Shown here piece by piece: positions 51,079 to 52,766 of a DNA stretch of 52,766 bases. This DNA is from a bacterium (GTDB lineage: Bacteria > Patescibacteriota > Microgenomatia > UBA10105 > UBA927): contig JAKAFY010000010.1 of assembly GCA_021817785.1 (NCBI GenBank), positions 1 to 52,766 of the forward strand, given 5' to 3'. The notes under the pieces were generated by a model, which ran no database searches, was not told where the DNA came from, and worked only from the letters and a program-made list of their open reading frames with translations. The position numbers were made by a program, and so were the translations under genes. Position 1 is the stretch's first letter, and every line of letters starts with the position of its first letter.

Positions 51079-51669
51079 TCAGCGGATCTCATCCATGAAG
51101 TAATTGACGCAATTTGCCCAGGAGTTTCCGCTGTTGACCGACGGCGGCGCCCATACCGGGCCCATGGTAAGCGGCGTGGTCATGCCTTTGTCCATATATT
51201 TTTCCTTGATATAGCGGGAAACCCAATCAATGGCATACAGCCAGTTGGGAAATTTGGCTCCGGACGTGGTACCCGTCATGACGGCCACTCCCCACGCGTT
51301 ATACGAATCATGCGACGGGATGTGCTTGCCTACTCCGCTTTCACACATGGCTATCGCCGGTACCAGGCGGTAATCAATGCCATAATGATCGGCCCGGTCT
51401 AATATGTAATCTGCATACTCCGTAATCGGCGAGTTATTGGATTTGAGGAACTTGGTAAGTAGCAGCGACCGTGCGTCCCCTGCTACGATACTTGCGCCCA
51501 ATACCTGCTCCGTGCCATAGGATGATGCGGTGATATGAATGGTCGGCACGGGTGCGCGTGCTGCAAGAGCCGCCGTACGCTGAAGATTGGCAAGCAATAA
51601 CAGGTTAAGCGTTAACAACCCTATGGTGACCGGAAACCAGCACAATGCAATAATGACTTTTCGCACCAT
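51079..51669 (-). CDS. Membrane-anchored glucosaminidase-like protein, paralogue of 50189-50755
   Basis: Start MVRKVIIALCWFPVTIG (51669), one N-terminal TM or uncleaved signal, then a linker and the core VPAIAMCESGVGKHIPSHDSYNAWGVAVM, matching the ESTFGQHIPTGSYNAWGWG motif of its neighbour, and YIKEKYMDKG. 196 residues. A Cys precedes the Glu. Wall remodelling role inferred. Confidence 0.78.
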   Translation of the reverse strand: MVRKVIIALCWFPVTIGLLTLNLLLLANLQRTAALAARAPVPTIHITASSYGTEQVLGASIVAGDARSLLLTKFLKSNNSPITEYADYILDRADHYGIDYRLVPAIAMCESGVGKHIPSHDSYNAWGVAVMTGTTSGAKFPNWLYAIDWVSRYIKEKYMDKGMTTPLTMGPVWAPPSVNSGNSWANCVNYFMDEIR

Positions 51670-51675
51670 ATATAA

Positions 51676-51705
51676 ATACTGCCATAGTGTCACACCGGCT
51701 GTCAA
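51676..51705 (-). promoter_or_regulatory. Promoter of the upstream muralytic paralogue
   Basis: TTGACA (51700-51705), 18-bp spacer, extended -10 TGgCAGTAT (hexamer 51676-51681), 6 nt before the ATG at 51669. Confidence 0.5.
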
Positions 51706-51726
51706 CGAAGGCTGGGAACCGGCGCG

Positions 51727-52461
51727 TCAGACCCGGAAAAATAATCCGACGGTGTAGGCGGCAGAAGCGGCAATACCGCCGATGAATACCGTTTCCAAAA
51801 TGGCGCGCATCGGGCGTTCCTGGCTGACGATTCCGCGAAGGCCACCCAACAAGGTAAGCGCCAGAATGGTGGCACTGACGGAATAGCCGAACGTTTCATG
51901 CGTAAAGTGAAATAAGTACGGCAACAGCGGAATGACCCCGAAGCCGACGAAGGAAAGGAACGTGGACACGGCGACAAATACCGGATGCTCGTTCTCCGGA
52001 CTTTGCATTTCCAGCTCGTCTTTCATCATAAATTCCGTCCAGTACGCCGGATTCTTGCGATAGAGCGCGGTGATAGTCGTGGCGTCTTTTTTATTAAATC
52101 CTTTGGCCATCAGGATCGTTTGCGTCTCCTCTGCCTCTTTGTCCGGTTCATGCAAAATTTCCCGGTGTTCCCTATTTTTTTCGCTTTTGTATACGTCCTG
52201 GTCCGCACGAAGCGAAATAAAACTTCCGAGACTCATGGAAAGTCCGTCGGAAAATAAATTGGCGATACCAAAAAGCAGCACGGTGATAACCGGAATGGCA
52301 GACGCTGCCGGATCTTTGGATGCGCCGGCAAATCCTGCAACCACCGCGAATGTGGTGACGATGCCGTCGTTGCCGCCATAGACGATTTCGCGGAGATACT
52401 GAGAAAACGGCGTGCGTTTGTGCTCACGGGCCAAATGTTCGGAGAGGTTAAAGCTCGTCAT
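51727..52461 (-). CDS. VIT1/CCC1-family metal transporter
   Basis: Fe2+/Mn2+ transporter family. TM1 motif REIVYGGNDGIVTTFAVVAGFAGA, then LFSDGLSMSLGSFISLRAD (TM2), a cytoplasmic metal-binding helical insert with Glu/His residues (EKNREHREILHEPDKEAEE), and three C-terminal TMs. 244 residues. Start at 52461, extended -10 TGgTACACT (52469-52474) 7 nt upstream. No partner genes nearby. Confidence 0.92.
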   Translation of the reverse strand: MTSFNLSEHLAREHKRTPFSQYLREIVYGGNDGIVTTFAVVAGFAGASKDPAASAIPVITVLLFGIANLFSDGLSMSLGSFISLRADQDVYKSEKNREHREILHEPDKEAEETQTILMAKGFNKKDATTITALYRKNPAYWTEFMMKDELEMQSPENEHPVFVAVSTFLSFVGFGVIPLLPYLFHFTHETFGYSVSATILALTLLGGLRGIVSQERPMRAILETVFIGGIAASAAYTVGLFFRV

Positions 52462-52468
52462 TACCCGT

Positions 52469-52474
52469 AGTGTA
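52469..52474 (-). promoter_or_regulatory. Predicted -10 of VIT1 gene
   Basis: Extended -10 TGgTACACT, identical to that of the trigger factor gene; 7 nt to the ATG. Confidence 0.45.
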
Positions 52475-52511
52475 CCACGCAGGACAAATAGATTCAGCCA
52501 GGATAAATTGA

Positions 52512-52517
52512 TATAAT
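52512..52517 (+). promoter_or_regulatory. Extended -10 of the tRNA-Arg/tRNA-Lys unit
   Basis: TGaTATAAT ends 9 nt before tRNA-Arg; weak -35. Confidence 0.55.
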
Positions 52518-52526
52518 GAGCTTCAT

Positions 52527-52600
52527 GCGCCTGTAGCTCAGCGGATTAGAGCATCTGTCTTCGGAACAGAGGGTCGGGGGTTCAATTCCCTCCAGGCGCG
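52527..52600 (+). tRNA. tRNA-Arg (TCG)
   Basis: 74 nt. Acceptor GCGCCTG/CAGGCGC, discriminator G, D arm GCTC/GAGC, anticodon arm TCTGT-CTTCGGA-ACAGA (anticodon TCG), T arm with GGTTCAATTCC. CCA not encoded. Confidence 0.95.
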
Positions 52601-52625
52601 CAGGCACAACTGAGCCTATGTATAT

Positions 52626-52697
52626 GGGCGCGTAGCTCAACGGTAGAGCAATTGCCTCTTAAGCAATTGGTTCTGGGTTCGAATCCCGGCGCGCTCA
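52626..52697 (+). tRNA. tRNA-Lys (CTT)
   Basis: 72 nt. Acceptor GGGCGCG/CGCGCTC (one G-U), discriminator A, anticodon arm ATTGC-CTCTTAA-GCAAT (anticodon CTT), T arm CTGGG-TTCGAAT-CCCGG. CCA not encoded. Probably cotranscribed with tRNA-Arg. Nothing recognised in the last 69 bases of the window. Confidence 0.95.
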
Positions 52698-52766
52698 CAG
52701 TAGCGGTATTTATATCGCCTGACTCATCGATTAGCTCGAAATAAGGCGCTAATCGTGCGGTTAGAT

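Overview
The window looks like a chromosomal segment from a monoderm, ultra-small-genome bacterium of the Patescibacteria/CPR type, most likely Microgenomates-like. This rests on gene content and protein style: a trigger factor without its PPIase domain, a PheT without the tRNA-binding EMAP domain, a ThrRS without the TGS domain, a short delta-prime subunit, no secretin in the type IV pilus locus, an LPXTG/sortase pair, and very small exported proteins. Placement below phylum is inference. No rRNA, phage, transposase or CRISPR array is visible.

Layout. 1-2618 (minus): 3'-truncated gyrB and holB. 2653-17605 (mostly plus): a type IV pilus locus with pilB, pilT, pilC, a pilin, a DUF2723-type membrane glycosyltransferase, a convergent YfhO-type membrane protein, prepilin peptidase, four more pilin-like genes, a PilX-like gene and pilM/N/O. 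17568-22368 (minus): a translation and RNA block, bL32, nusB, rnc, a long inverted repeat, rpsP, khpA, trmD, plus recG. 22678-26553 (minus): a tyrosine T-box riboswitch followed by tRNA-Tyr, a methyltransferase-like gene, a Cys/Met-type PLP enzyme and tyrS. 26576-29151 (plus): a class A penicillin-binding protein whose C-terminal tail is out of frame. 29148-33319 (minus): pheT, a remarkable AlaX-PheS fusion and a small ORF. 33487-36687 (minus): thrS-infC-rpmI-rplT behind a second T-box-like leader. 36690-39436 (minus): hicBA, an ABC-2 exporter pair and a membrane methyltransferase. 39446-46338 (minus): sortase, an exported membrane-anchored protein and a 1758-residue LPATG surface protein. 46411-52461 (minus): RRM protein, tRNA-Val, a coiled-coil protein, trigger factor, exported proteins of unknown role, tRNA-Leu beside a D-arm-less tRNA-like remnant, two muralytic-like exported proteins (one behind a long structured leader) and a VIT1-type metal transporter. 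52527-52697 (plus): tRNA-Arg and tRNA-Lys.

Regulation. About fifteen genes have a -10 hexamer ending 6 to 12 nt before the start codon, often with a good -35 at 17-18 bp, which predicts leaderless mRNAs. Genes inside the tyrosine operon instead have strong GGAGG-type ribosome sites. Where leaders are long (tyrS operon, thrS, the muralytic gene at 50755), they are highly structured.

The most unusual items are the fusion of an alanyl-tRNA editing (AlaX) domain to the PheRS alpha subunit, and the tyrosine T-box that appears to control its own tRNA-Tyr gene together with two unexplained enzymes and tyrS.
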